DNA of 64,000 nucleotides from Streptomyces toyocaensis (lineage in GTDB: Bacteria > Actinomycetota > Actinomycetes > Streptomycetales > Streptomycetaceae): contig NZ_JFCB01000008.1 in assembly GCF_000725125.1 (NCBI RefSeq), forward strand, positions 149,715 to 213,714, read 5' to 3'. The notes under the pieces are model-generated. The model had not been told where the DNA came from, made no database searches, and saw nothing but the letters and a program-made list of their open reading frames with translations. This document shows positions 1 through 8,659 of this stretch, in pieces (position 1 is the stretch's first letter; the number at the start of each line of letters is the position of its first letter). Position numbers and translations under genes: made by a program.

Positions 1-1668
1 GGCGTCCGCAGGGCCGAGGAGGGCGAGAAGATCGTCACCCTCGACGGCGTCGAGCGGACGCTGCACGCCGAGGACCTCGTCATCACCGACGACCGCGGTC
101 CGATCGGCCTCGCGGGTGTCATGGGCGGAGCCAACACCGAGATCGCCGACCACGGCGCCTCGGGCGACGGCGGCGACGCGACGACCGACGTGGTGATCGA
201 GGCCGCGCACTTCGACCAGGTGGCCGTCGCGCGCACCGCACGCCGGCACAAGCTGTCCTCCGAGGCCTCCCGCCGCTTCGAGCGCGGCGTCGACCCGCAG
301 GCCGCCGCCGCTGCCGCGCAGCGCACCGTCGACCTGCTGGTGCTGCTCGCCGGCGGCACCGCCGACGCCGGTGTCACCGAAGTCGTCGCCCCGGCCGCGC
401 CGCACACCGTCTCCGTCTCCGCCGACCACCCGGACAAGGTCGCCGGTGTGACGTACGGCCGGGAGACCGTCGTACGCCGCCTCCAGGAGGTCGGGTGCGA
501 CGTGTACGGCCAGGACGAGCTGATCGTCACCGTGCCGTCCTGGCGGCCCGACCTCACCGACCCGAACGACCTGGCCGAGGAGGTCATCCGGCTCGAGGGG
601 TACGAGAACCTGCCCTCCACGCTGCCCAGGCCGCCCGCCGGCCGGGGCCTGACCGCCCGCCAGCGGCTGCACCGCCGCGTCGGCCGCGCTCTCGCCGGGG
701 CCGGCTACGTGGAGGCACCCAACTACCCGTTCGTCAGCGAGAAGGTCTTCGACCAGCTCGGCCTGGACGCGGACGACCCGGCCCGCCGTGTCGTCAAGCT
801 GGTCAACCCGCTCAGCGACGAGGAGCCCGCGCTGCGGACCTCGCTGCTGCCGGGTCTGCTCGGCGCGCTGCGCCGCAACGACGGCCGGGGCTCGCACGAC
901 CTCGCGCTGTTCGAGACCGGCCTGGTCTTCCAGCCGCGCGACGAGCGCGGGATCGCCGAGGACCTGCCCGTCGACCGGCGCCCCAGCGAGGCCGACGTCG
1001 CCGCGCTGAACGCCGCGCTGCCCGACCAGCCCCGGCACGTCGCGGTGGTGCTGGCCGGCGCCCGCGAGCAGGCCGGCTGGTGGGGCAGGGGCCGCCCGGC
1101 CGACTGGGCCGACGCGGTCGAGGCGGCCCGGACCGTCGCCCGCGAGGCCGGTGCCGAACTCGGCATCCGCAAGGGCCAGTACGGGCCGTGGCACCCGGGC
1201 CGCTGCGCCGAGCTGACCGTCACCGTCGACGGCGCCGAGCGCGTCATCGGCCACGCCGGGGAGCTGCACCCGCGCGTCCTGAAGACCCTGGGCCTGCCCG
1301 CGCGCAGCTGCGCGATGGAGCTGGACCTGGACGTCCTGGAGCGGGTCGGCGACGACACCCCGCAGGCGCCGGGCATCTCCACCTTCCCGGTCGCCACCCA
1401 GGACGTCGCGCTGGTCGTCGACGCGTACGTGCCCGCCTCGGACGTCGAGGCGGCGCTGCGCGAGGGCGCCGGGCCGCTGCTGGAGTCCATCCGCCTGTTC
1501 GACGTGTACGAGAACGCCGAGCAGCTCGGCGAGGGCCGCAAGTCGCTGGCGTACGCGCTGCGGTTCCGCGCGAACGACCGGACGCTGACCGTCGACGAGG
1601 CGTCGGCGGCCCGCGAGTCCGCGGTCGCCCTCGCGGCCGACCGCACCGGGGCCGTCCTGCGGAGCTAG
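1..1668 (+). CDS. pheT: Phenylalanyl-tRNA synthetase beta subunit, 3' part
   Basis: This is the C-terminal two thirds of the beta chain of the alpha2beta2 phenylalanyl-tRNA synthetase, which charges tRNA-Phe in the cytoplasm. The frame is open from base 1, so the start lies outside the window. Visible parts in order are the B3/B4 region (GLAGVMGG near the left edge, [10 protein letters not shown] further on), the B5 domain, the catalytic-like core ([20 protein letters not shown]) and the C-terminal anticodon-binding fold ([19 protein letters not shown]). A strong hairpin follows 14 bases after the stop, so this is the end of its transcription unit. pheS is expected just upstream. The identification is secure. 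Confidence 0.98.
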   Translation, partial: GVRRAEEGEKIVTLDGVERTLHAEDLVITDDRGPIGLAGVMGGANTEIADHGASGDGGDATTDVVIEAAHFDQVAVARTARRHKLSSEASRRFERGVDPQAAAAAAQRTVDLLVLLAGGTADAGVTEVVAPAAPHTVSVSADHPDKVAGVTYGRETVVRRLQEVGCDVYGQDELIVTVPSWRPDLTDPNDLAEEVIRLEGYENLPSTLPRPPAGRGLTARQRLHRRVGRALAGAGYVEAPNYPFVSEKVFDQLGLDADDPARRVVKLVNPLSDEEPALRTSLLPGLLGALRRNDGRGSHDLALFETGLVFQPRDERGIAEDLPVDRRPSEADVAALNAALPDQPRHVAVVLAGAREQAGWWGRGRPADWADAVEAARTVAREAGAELGIRKGQYGPWHPGRCAELTVTVDGAERVIGHAGELHPRVLKTLGLPARSCAMELDLDVLERVGDDTPQAPGISTFPVATQDVALVVDAYVPASDVEAALREGAGPLLESIRLFDVYENAEQLGEGRKSLAYALRFRANDRTLTVDEASAARESAVALAADRTGAVLRS

Positions 1669-1682
1669 CTCCTCCGGGTGAC

Positions 1683-1726
1683 GCCGGTGTGGTGGGGGCG
1701 TGCGTACACGCCCCCACCACACCGGC
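1683..1726 (+). terminator. Intrinsic terminator after pheT
   Basis: A perfect 20-bp inverted repeat (arms at 1683-1702 and 1707-1726) with a four-base loop starts 14 bases after the pheT stop. No U-run follows, which is usual for Streptomyces terminators. Confidence 0.85.
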
Positions 1727-1938
1727 ACCCCTCTCCCGCCCGCCACCTCACTCGTTCGGGTGACTATTCCGGGCGGTACGTCCGGATCGGGTGAGGCGTC
1801 GACAGAATCGGACCGGCCTCTCGAGGCCGGTCTGCGCTGTCCGGGCCTGTATGGGGGCCATCGGCATGTTCCGCTTCACGCCCGGGGCTTCCCGCTGGGT
1901 ACCATCCCGGCTCCTCTCGCGGGCGCCCACCCTCACCG

Positions 1939-2865
1939 GTGCCCATCGGCTGGGGCGCCGCCGCGGTCACCTACCGGCTGACCTGCCCGCCGGCCCACGA
2001 CGACGCCCTCGGCGCCCGTCTGGTCAGCAGCGCCGTCCTGTGCGCGACCGCCGACCGGGGAGCCCGGATCGGCGGCGATCTGTACGAGGTGCTGGCCACC
2101 GAGCACGGTGTGCGGGCAGTCATCGGTGACGTCCGCGGGCACGGACTCGGTGCCGTGCGCACCGTGGCCGCCGTCCTCGGCAGCTTCCGCGAGGCCGCCC
2201 ACGACGAGCCCGAACCGGCCGGGGTGCTGCGCCGGCTTGAGCGTGCGATGGCCCGGCACCTGCGGGAGCGAAAGGACGGCGAGCAGAGTCCGGCGGATGC
2301 CGACGCCGGCTTGCCCGCGGGCGAGGAGTTCGTCACCGTACTGCTGCTGGAGTTCCTCCCGGACGGGGAGGTGCGGGCCCTGAACCGCGGACATCCCTGG
2401 CCGCACCTGCTGACCGGTGCCCGGGCCGAGCCGCTCGCCCGAACCGGTCCGCTCCCGCCCCTCGGGCCGTTCCCGCTGCCGCCCGGCCTGCCCGTGGTTC
2501 CCTGACGCCTGCCGCCCGGCGGCACACTCGTCCTGCACACGGACGGGGCCGAGGAGGCCCGGAACGCCGTGGGCCGCTTCCTCCCGCTCCGGGAGGTCCT
2601 CACCGAGGCCGCCCGTACCCGCGCGCCCACGGCCCAGTCGGTGCTGCGCGCGGTCCTCCGTGCGCTCCTGCGCCACTCGCCCGGCCCCCCGAGGGACGAC
2701 GTGGCACTGCTGGTGCTCAGGAACGAGCGGTACGCGCGGCACCCCGTTCCGCCCCCGCGCCCCCGTGCCACGTCCGGCGCGCCCCCGGCGGACCACCTGT
2801 GGTGCCCCGCGTGGTCGCCCGCCGGCCCGGGAGCGGGCCGACCGCCTGCTTCTCCCACGGAGTGA
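1939..2865 (+). pseudogene. SpoIIE-type PP2C phosphatase interrupted by an in-frame TGA
   Basis: Read from a GTG at 1939, this frame gives a SpoIIE/RsbU-like serine phosphatase domain (PF07228 type): ARIGGDLYEVLATEHGVRA, then VIGDVRGHGLGAV with the metal-binding Asp, then LNRGHPWPHLL. It stops at TGA 2503-2505 and resumes in the same frame with LPPGGTLVLHTDGAEEARN, FLPLREVL and DDVALLVLRNER, which are the remaining conserved blocks of the family. One nonsense codon therefore separates the two halves of a single domain. The N-terminus is also short: members usually carry upstream sensor or membrane segments, and 1727-1938 shows no such continuation, only a 10-bp inverted repeat at 1811-1832. 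The likely ancestral role is in anti-sigma partner switching. A sequencing error at 2503-2505 is the alternative. Confidence 0.75.
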
Positions 2866-3074
2866 CCGGCCGTCGGCTCCCGGGCGGAGCCGGCGGGGCC
2901 GTCCGCCCCGCCACGGAGTGTCGGGCAGGTAGCCGGGCGGACGGCGCGGAAACGGGCCGCCGCACTTGTACGAGGGGGAGCCGGCGGCCCGGCCGGCCTC
3001 TTTCGAGGCAATTCAGTCAACCGGCTGGAAACTCTCCGCGACAGTGCGCGCACACTACGGATCCTGGCACTCCG

Positions 3075-3108
3075 TTCACACCCCGTGTGAATCGGCAGCC
3101 ACTAGTCT
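3075..3108 (+). promoter_or_regulatory. Candidate promoter and operator of the HTH/TPR regulator gene
   Basis: A perfect inverted repeat TTCACA-ccccg-TGTGAA (3075-3091) sits where a -35 box would be for the -10-like hexamer TAGTCT at 3103-3108. The regulator gene starts at 3137. The repeat is a plausible binding site, possibly for autoregulation; this is inference from position and symmetry. Confidence 0.45.
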
Positions 3109-3136
3109 GTCCGCACCGAACCACCGGGGGGACCGC

Positions 3137-4477
3137 ATGCAGCCCAACACTCTCCTCGACGCGGTCCTGGACGAGGCCGGGATCTCGCACGCCGGCCTCG
3201 CGGCGCACGTCAACCAGGCCGGACGGGCGCGCGGTCTGTCCCTCAGGTACGAACACACCGCCGTGGCGCGGTGGCTGAAGGGGCAACGGCCCCGCGGGCA
3301 GGTGCCCGACCTGATCTGCGAGGTGCTCGCCGCCCGGCTGCGGCGTCCGGTGACCCTCGACGACATCGGACTGGGCGTGCCCGGCGAGCCGGCCGCCGCG
3401 CACTCCGGATCGCTCTGCGGGTTCGTCGAGCGGGCCACCGCGCTGTGGCGCTCCGACCAGCAGCGCCGCCCGCACACAGTCGGCGCCCCCACGGTCACCG
3501 GCACGCCCGCCGTGATGCCGGTGTGGGAGTGGGAGAACCCGCCCGAGGACGTGGACGTCTCCCGCGGCGGCCGGCATCCGGTCACCCCGAACGACCTCGA
3601 CATGCTGCGGGCGGCCCGCTCCCACTACGAGCAGATGTACCGCAAGGCCGGTGGTGTGGCGACCCGCGCCCGGATCGTCGCCTTCCTCAACGCCGAGGCG
3701 GCCCCGCTGCTGCGCGGCAGCTACACCGACGCCACCGGCCGTCAACTGCACCGCGCCACCGGCGGTCTGGTCGCCGTCGCCGGCATCTGCGCCTATGACT
3801 CCGACGCGCACGGGCTCGCCCAGCGCTACTTCCACCAGGCGCTCCGGCTGGCGAAGGCCAGCGGGGACCGCGGGCTCGGCGCCTACGTGATCGCGCTGCT
3901 CGTCAACCAGTCGCTGTTCCTGCGGGAGTACCGGCAGGCCGTCGCCTTCGCGGAGGCCGCGCTGCGCGCCGCCGGCAGCCGCATCACCCCGGCGCTCGCC
4001 TCCGACCTGTACGCGATGCAGGCCAAGGCGTACGCGCACCTGGGCGACGGCACGAGCGCCCTGTCCCGCATCCGGCGGGCCGAGCAGTCAGCGGAACGCA
4101 TCCGGCGCGGACACGAGCCCGACGAGACCGGTTACGTCCAGCCCGGCCTGGTCAACGTCCAGGTGGCCGAGGCACTGCTGAGCCTGGGTGAGCTGGCGGC
4201 CGCCGGGGAGCACGCCGCGGCGGCCGTGGACACCCCCGCGCACGACCGGGGCCGGGTGCACCGGCTGGCCATGCTGAGCACCGTCGAACTCCGCCGGGGC
4301 GACGCCGACAAGGCGGTGGCCACCGCGGTGCGGATGGCCGAACAGGCCCGGGGCATGGAGTCGCAACGGCTGCGCGACAGGCTGCGCGCGGTGCGCGGAC
4401 ATCTCGTGCGCAGCGGCTGCCCGGGCACGGCCGAGGCGGCCGAACTCATCGACGGGACCCTGCGCGTCCCGCTCTGA
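3137..4477 (+). CDS. HTH transcriptional regulator with TPR-like repeats
   Basis: The start chosen is ATG 3137, directly after a GGGGGGA ribosome-binding site; the frame is open further upstream, but that part looks non-coding and holds the promoter. The protein has 446 residues. Residues 1-80 form an XRE-like helix-turn-helix region (LLDAVLDEAGISHAGLAAHVN, then HTAVARWLKGQRPRGQVPDL). From about residue 150 to the end it is alpha-helical with tetratricopeptide-like pairs (FHQALRLAKASGDRGLGAYV, FAEAALRAAGSRITPALASD). This architecture is shared with the NsdA-type regulators that repress antibiotic production and sporulation in Streptomyces, but I cannot say it is NsdA itself. It stands alone, between a broken phosphatase gene and a Nudix gene. 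Confidence 0.85.
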   Translation: MQPNTLLDAVLDEAGISHAGLAAHVNQAGRARGLSLRYEHTAVARWLKGQRPRGQVPDLICEVLAARLRRPVTLDDIGLGVPGEPAAAHSGSLCGFVERATALWRSDQQRRPHTVGAPTVTGTPAVMPVWEWENPPEDVDVSRGGRHPVTPNDLDMLRAARSHYEQMYRKAGGVATRARIVAFLNAEAAPLLRGSYTDATGRQLHRATGGLVAVAGICAYDSDAHGLAQRYFHQALRLAKASGDRGLGAYVIALLVNQSLFLREYRQAVAFAEAALRAAGSRITPALASDLYAMQAKAYAHLGDGTSALSRIRRAEQSAERIRRGHEPDETGYVQPGLVNVQVAEALLSLGELAAAGEHAAAAVDTPAHDRGRVHRLAMLSTVELRRGDADKAVATAVRMAEQARGMESQRLRDRLRAVRGHLVRSGCPGTAEAAELIDGTLRVPL

Positions 4478-4633
4478 GAACCTGCCCGCATCACCGCGGC
4501 CCTCCGGCACCGCGGTCCGCCGTGCGCCTCCGCCGCGCCCTCCGCTGCGCCGCGGGCGGCCTCCCGTGCGCCTGCTGACGGCACCTCTCCTGCTGGGATA
4601 TTGCCAGGTACTCCGTCGGAAGGTGGCAGAACC

Positions 4634-5179
4634 GTGCAGTGGACGAAGCAGAACGAACAACGTGTGTACGCAAACCGCTGGTTCAGCGTCAATCTCGCGG
4701 ATGTCGAACTGCCGGACGGCCGGCACCTCGACCACTTCCTCATACGGCTGCGCCCGGTCGCGGTGGCGACGGTGGTGAACGACGCCAACGAGGTCCTGCT
4801 GCTGTGGCGGCACCGGTTCATCACCGACAGCTGGGGCTGGGAACTCGCCGCCGGCGTGGTCGAGGACGGCGAGGACCTCGCCGGGGCCGCGGCGCGGGAA
4901 CTCGAGGAGGAGACCGGCTGGCGGCCCGGCCCCCTGCGCCACCTGATGAGCGTGGAGCCGTCCAACGGCCTCAGCGACGCCCGGCACCACGTCTACTGGG
5001 CCGACGAGGGGGAGTACGTCGGCCACCCCGTGGACGCCTTCGAGTCCGACCGCCGGGAGTGGGTGCCGCTCAAGGTGGTCCCCGACCTCGTCGCCCGCGG
5101 CGAGGTCCCGGCCGCCGGCATGGCGGCCGCGTTACTCCTGCTGCACCACCTCAGGCTCGGCCAGGACGGCAGGCCCTGA
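4634..5179 (+). CDS. Nudix hydrolase (ADP-ribose/sugar-nucleotide type), contains TTA codon
   Basis: The GTG at 4634 is taken as start because GGAAGG lies 10 bases upstream; an in-frame TTG at 4601 has no such site. The 181-residue protein carries a complete Nudix box at residues 74-96 (G-x5-E-x7-REL-x-EE-x-G-W), the magnesium-pyrophosphate-binding signature. The N-terminal beta-sheet part with LLLWRHRF resembles ADP-ribose pyrophosphatases, so hydrolysis of ADP-ribose or a related nucleoside diphosphate sugar is likely; the exact substrate cannot be read. Codon 167 (5132-5134) is TTA, the rare leucine codon read by the bldA tRNA in Streptomyces, so full-length product may depend on the developmental stage. 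Confidence 0.92.
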   Translation: MQWTKQNEQRVYANRWFSVNLADVELPDGRHLDHFLIRLRPVAVATVVNDANEVLLLWRHRFITDSWGWELAAGVVEDGEDLAGAAARELEEETGWRPGPLRHLMSVEPSNGLSDARHHVYWADEGEYVGHPVDAFESDRREWVPLKVVPDLVARGEVPAAGMAAALLLLHHLRLGQDGRP

Positions 5180-5185
5180 CGCCCA

Positions 5186-5221
5186 GGGGCCCGGGCACCC
5201 GCGGCCGGGTGCCCGGGCCCC
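5186..5221. terminator. Bidirectional terminator between convergent genes
   Basis: A perfect 15-bp G+C stem (arms 5186-5200 and 5207-5221, six-base loop) lies in the gap between the convergent Nudix and hydroxyacyl-CoA dehydrogenase genes and can serve both. Confidence 0.85.
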
Positions 5222-5233
5222 AGGGGGAGTCCC

Positions 5234-6094
5234 TCAGCCGTACGTGTAGAAGCCGGAACCGCTCTTGCGGCCGAGCCGGCCCGCGTCGACCATGCGCTGG
5301 AGCAGCGGGGGAGCGGCGTACAGCGGCTCCTTGTACTCCTCGTACATCGAGTACGCGACCGAGGCCACCGTGTCCAGGCCGATCAGGTCGGACAGCTTCA
5401 GCGGGCCCATCGGGTGGGCGCAGCCCATCTCCATGCCGTTGTCGATGTCCTCGCGGCTGGCGATGCCCGACTCGAACATCCGGATCGCGGAGAGCAGGTA
5501 GGGGATCAGCAGCGCGTTCACCACGAAGCCGGAGCGGTCCTGCGCGAGGATCGCGTGCTTGCCCAGCACCTTCTCCGCGAAGATCTGGGCCCGGCTCAGC
5601 GTGCCCTCGGAGGTGGTGAGCGCCGGGACCAGCTCGACGAGCTTCTGCACGGGGGCCGGGTTGAAGAAGTGGATGCCGATGACGTGGTCGGGCCGCGAGG
5701 TGGCGACCGCCAGCTTCACCAGCGGGATGGAGGAGGTGTTGGAGGCCAGGATCGCGTCCGGCCGGGTCACCACCTGGTCGAGCACCTGGAAGATCTCGGT
5801 CTTGACCTGCTCGTTCTCGACCACGGCCTCGATCACCAGGTCACGGTCGGCGAACTCGCCGAGGTCCGTGGTGAAGCTCAGCCGGGCCTGCGTGGCCGCC
5901 AGTTCCTCCTCGGTGATCTTCCCGCGCTCGGCCGCCTTCGACAGGGAGTTGAACAGCCGGGTACGGCCGATCTCCAGGGCTTCGCCGGTGGTTTCGGCGA
6001 CCTTGACGTCCAGTCCGGCCCGGGCGCACACTTCGGCGATCCCGGCGCCCATCTGACCGCAGCCCACCACTCCGACGCGTTCGATGTCGGTCAC
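5234..6094 (-). CDS. 3-hydroxybutyryl-CoA dehydrogenase
   Basis: This NAD(P)-dependent enzyme interconverts 3-hydroxyacyl-CoA and acetoacetyl-CoA in fatty-acid or butyrate/PHB metabolism. Starting at GTG 6094 (AAAGGG just upstream) it has 286 residues, the standard length. A Rossmann motif GVVGCGQMGAGIAE is near the N-terminus. The catalytic region ASNTSSIPL, then HVIGIHFFNPAP with the catalytic His-Glu dyad region, and the C-terminal helical domain RSGFVVNALLIPYLL and AHPMGPLKLSDLIGLD follow. It is a lone gene, divergent from the glycosidase-like gene across about 170 bases. Identification is firm at family level. Confidence 0.95.
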   Translation of the reverse strand: MTDIERVGVVGCGQMGAGIAEVCARAGLDVKVAETTGEALEIGRTRLFNSLSKAAERGKITEEELAATQARLSFTTDLGEFADRDLVIEAVVENEQVKTEIFQVLDQVVTRPDAILASNTSSIPLVKLAVATSRPDHVIGIHFFNPAPVQKLVELVPALTTSEGTLSRAQIFAEKVLGKHAILAQDRSGFVVNALLIPYLLSAIRMFESGIASREDIDNGMEMGCAHPMGPLKLSDLIGLDTVASVAYSMYEEYKEPLYAAPPLLQRMVDAGRLGRKSGSGFYTYG

Positions 6095-6261
6095 ATCGTC
6101 CCTTTCGCTACTGCTTACGGCTGTGGCAGGGTGCCGGGTCCCGGCGCCTGCTCCGTTCGTGCACGTTACTCCGAAGTATCGATGATCGATCGCGCGGGTG
6201 GGGCATCCTGGCCGGGAGACGGTACCCGACCAGCCGGTTCGACGGCACACGAGGGAGCGCG

Positions 6262-7501
6262 ATGGGGCGGGTGTCCCGCAGGGGCTTCACGGCGATGGCG
6301 CTGGCCGCGCTGGCGACGATGCCGCAGGCGTCCGCCGCGCCCGGGCGCGGCCGCGGAGCCCCGGGGCCCGGGGCGCGGCGGCGCGGACGGCGAGATGCGC
6401 GGCATGTGGGTCGCCACCGTGACCAACCGCGACTGGCCCTCGCGTCCCGGCCTGAGCGCCGCCCGGCAGCGTGCCGAGCTCACCGCCCACCTCGACGCGG
6501 CCGTCCGCGCCCGCCTCAACACCGTGGTCCTCCAGGTACGGCCCACCGCCGACGCCCTGTGGCCCTCGCCGTACGAGCCGTGGTCGCAGTACCTCACCGG
6601 CGTCCAGGGCGCCGACCCCGGCTGGGACCCGCTCGGCACGGCCGTGGAGGAGGCGCACGCCCGTGGTCTGGAGCTCCACGCCTGGTTCAACCCGTACCGC
6701 GTGGCCATGCACGCCGACCCCGCCCGGCTCGACCCCTCGCACCCCGCCAGGCGCCACCCCGACTGGATCGTCCGGTACGGGGACAAGCTCTACTACAACC
6801 CGGGGCTGCCCGAGGTCCGCGCCTTCGTGCGGGAGGCGATGCTCGACGCGGTGCGCCGCCATCCCGTCGACGCCGTGCACTTCGACGACTACTTCTACCC
6901 GTATCCCGTGGCCGGCCAGACCTTCGACGACGACCGCGCCCACGACACGTACGGCGGCGCCTTCCCGGACCGCGCGGCCTGGCGGCGGGACAACGTGGAC
7001 CGGCTGGTGCGCGAGACGGCCGCGGGGATCAAGGCGATCCGGCCCGGCACCCGCTTCGGCATCAGCCCGTTCGGGGTGTGGCGCAACGCCGAGGTGGACG
7101 AGCGGGGCTCCGCCACGCGCGCGGGCGTGCAGACGTACGACGATCTGCACGCCGACACCCGCAGGTGGGCCCGGGAGGGATGGATCGACTACATCTGCCC
7201 ACAGCTCTACTGGCACATCAGCCACGCCCCCGCCGACTACGCGGAACTCGTCCGGTGGTGGGCCGACGTGGTCCGGGACTCCGCCACGCGCCTCTACGTC
7301 GGTGAGGCGCTGTACAAGGCCGGCGACCCGGCGCAGCCCGCCGCCTGGCGCGACCCGGCCGAGCTGTCCCGCCACCTCACGCTGGCCGGGACGTATCCGC
7401 AGGTGCGCGGACACGTCTTCTTCGCCGCCCGTGAGGTGGCGGCCGATCCGATCGGGGCGATGGCGCGGGTGGTCGCGGACCACTACCCGCCGCCCTCGTG
7501 A
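6262..7501 (+). pseudogene. Tat-exported glycoside hydrolase-like (GHL10/DUF187) gene with an apparent frameshift
   Basis: The catalytic part lies in the frame ending at 7501: MRGMWVATVTNRDWPSRPG, NTVVLQVRPTADALWPS, WFNPYRVA, VDAVHFDDYFYPYP, GISPFGVWRN, YICPQLYWHI. These are the conserved blocks of the GHL10 TIM-barrel family (PF02638), which acts on extracellular glycans. A typical twin-arginine signal (SRRGFTAMALAALATMPQASA), beginning at ATG 6262, is in a different frame. Joining the two needs a single-base change between about 6350 and 6395, inside runs of G and C. The catalytic frame has no exported-type start of its own; its upstream ATG at 6182 gives no signal peptide. Either the gene is a recent frameshift mutant or a base was miscalled in this GC tract; in the latter case it is an intact exported enzyme of about 412 residues. 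Confidence 0.85.
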
Positions 7502-7521
7502 CCGCCGCGCCGGCCGGGTTC

Positions 7522-7716
7522 CTAGTGCTGCGGGGTCCGGTGGCGGATCTCGGTGTCGGGGCCGGGTGAGCACACGCCCTCGTGCCCGTCCTCGAAGCGG
7601 ACGCGGTAGGGCGGGTTCCCCTCCTGGCCCATCACTTCGACGATCTCACCCACCTTGTCGTGCTGGCCGACCACCCTGCCGTGCTGGACAAGCTGGTCAC
7701 CCTCGGTTGCGCGCAT
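7522..7716 (-). CDS. DUF1918 protein from a possible internal start
   Basis: Inside the fused frame above, ATG 7716 is preceded by a strong ribosome-binding site (GGAGAGGAGG, about five bases away) and would give a free 64-residue DUF1918 protein, the usual form of this family. Both the fusion and the short product may be made. DUF1918 has a small beta-barrel-like fold and unknown function. Listed separately because the ribosome-binding site is unlikely to be chance. Confidence 0.5.
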   Translation of the reverse strand: MRATEGDQLVQHGRVVGQHDKVGEIVEVMGQEGNPPYRVRFEDGHEGVCSPGPDTEIRHRTPQH

Positions 7717-8646
7717 CGGGGCCTCCTCTCCACCGCGTGCCCGCTGGGTCACGGCGATGCACACGAGCACCGCCGCGGCCGTCAGCGGGGCGGCCGTCGT
7801 CAGGTGCTCGTTCAGCAGCAGCACCGACCACACCAGTGTGAGCAGCGGCTGGGCGAGCTGCAACTGGCTGGCCCTGGGGATGCCGATGGCCGCCATGCCC
7901 CGGTACCAGACGATCAGCCCGAGGAACTGCGAGCCCGCCGCCACCCACAACAGGCCGGTCACGGCGTGGGCGGTCGGCCGCACCGGCTCGACGGTCAGCG
8001 CGACCGCGGCGGCGGGCAGGGCGAGGGGCAGGCAGAGGACCAGCGCCCAGCCGATCACCTGCCACCCCGGCATCACGCGGGCCAGCCTGCCGCCCTCGGT
8101 GTAGCCGGCCGCGCAGACCAGCAGTGCCCCGAAGAGGTACAGGTCGGCCGTGGTCAGCGCGCCGCCGCTCTGCCGCACGGTGAACGCCACCACCGCGGCC
8201 GCACCGGCGAGGGCCGCCGCCCAGAAGGCTCGCGGGGGCCGGGACCCGACGCGCAGGGCGGACAGCAGCGCCGTGGTCAGCGGGAGCAGACCCACCACGA
8301 CGGCCGCGTGCGCGGTGGTCGACGTCTGCAGCGCCAGTGTGGTCAGCATCGGGAAGCCGAGCACCACTCCGGCACCGACCACCGCGAGGCCGGGCCAGTG
8401 CCGCCGGGCGGGCGCCGGGATGCGCAGCGCCAGCAGGCACCCGCCCGCGATCAGCGCCGCGAGCACACTGCGCACGGCCACCAGTGACCACGGACCGAAG
8501 CCCTCGAGACCCCAGGCGGTGGCCGGGAAGGTGAGGGAGAAGGCGATGACGCCGAGGGCGGCCTGGACGGTGCCGAGGCGGCTGCGGTCCCGGGGGGCGG
8601 CAACTGCTATCGCAGGTGCGGTAGTAGCGCTACTCTCTGCTCTCAT
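7522..8646 (-). CDS. EamA/DMT-family exporter fused in frame to a DUF1918 domain
   Basis: Residues 1-310 form a drug/metabolite transporter of the EamA type with about ten hydrophobic helices in two repeats (for example VQAALGVIAFSLTFPATAWG, LGLIVWYRGMAAIGIPRASQ), expected in the plasma membrane as an exporter of small metabolites. Residues 311-374 match a DUF1918 domain (MRATEGDQLVQHGRVVG, PYRVRFEDGHEG), which is normally a separate protein of about 60 residues. There is no stop between the parts. The gene is divergent from a MocR-type regulator and the two start codons share one CATG, so the pair is probably co-regulated. The true exporter start may be slightly further in, because an ATG at 8646 leaves no room for a ribosome-binding site outside the neighbour. 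Confidence 0.88.
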   Translation of the reverse strand: MRAESSATTAPAIAVAAPRDRSRLGTVQAALGVIAFSLTFPATAWGLEGFGPWSLVAVRSVLAALIAGGCLLALRIPAPARRHWPGLAVVGAGVVLGFPMLTTLALQTSTTAHAAVVVGLLPLTTALLSALRVGSRPPRAFWAAALAGAAAVVAFTVRQSGGALTTADLYLFGALLVCAAGYTEGGRLARVMPGWQVIGWALVLCLPLALPAAAVALTVEPVRPTAHAVTGLLWVAAGSQFLGLIVWYRGMAAIGIPRASQLQLAQPLLTLVWSVLLLNEHLTTAAPLTAAAVLVCIAVTQRARGGEEAPMRATEGDQLVQHGRVVGQHDKVGEIVEVMGQEGNPPYRVRFEDGHEGVCSPGPDTEIRHRTPQH

Positions 8647-8659
8647 GCAAGAGCGTAGC
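8624..8659. promoter_or_regulatory. Candidate MocR operator across the shared start region
   Basis: A perfect 10-bp palindrome GTAGCGCTAC at 8624-8633 is followed by a second interrupted inverted repeat whose arms GCTCT and AGAGC flank the shared CATG (8644-8647), and by a further GTAGC at 8655-8659. The element covers the divergent starts of the exporter and regulator genes, where MocR-family regulators usually bind. Function is inferred. Confidence 0.5.

Noticed and set aside
2503..2505. TGA read as selenocysteine or by programmed read-through
   Set aside because: The position corresponds to a variable loop of the phosphatase domain, not to a catalytic Cys, and no selenocysteine insertion element is evident.
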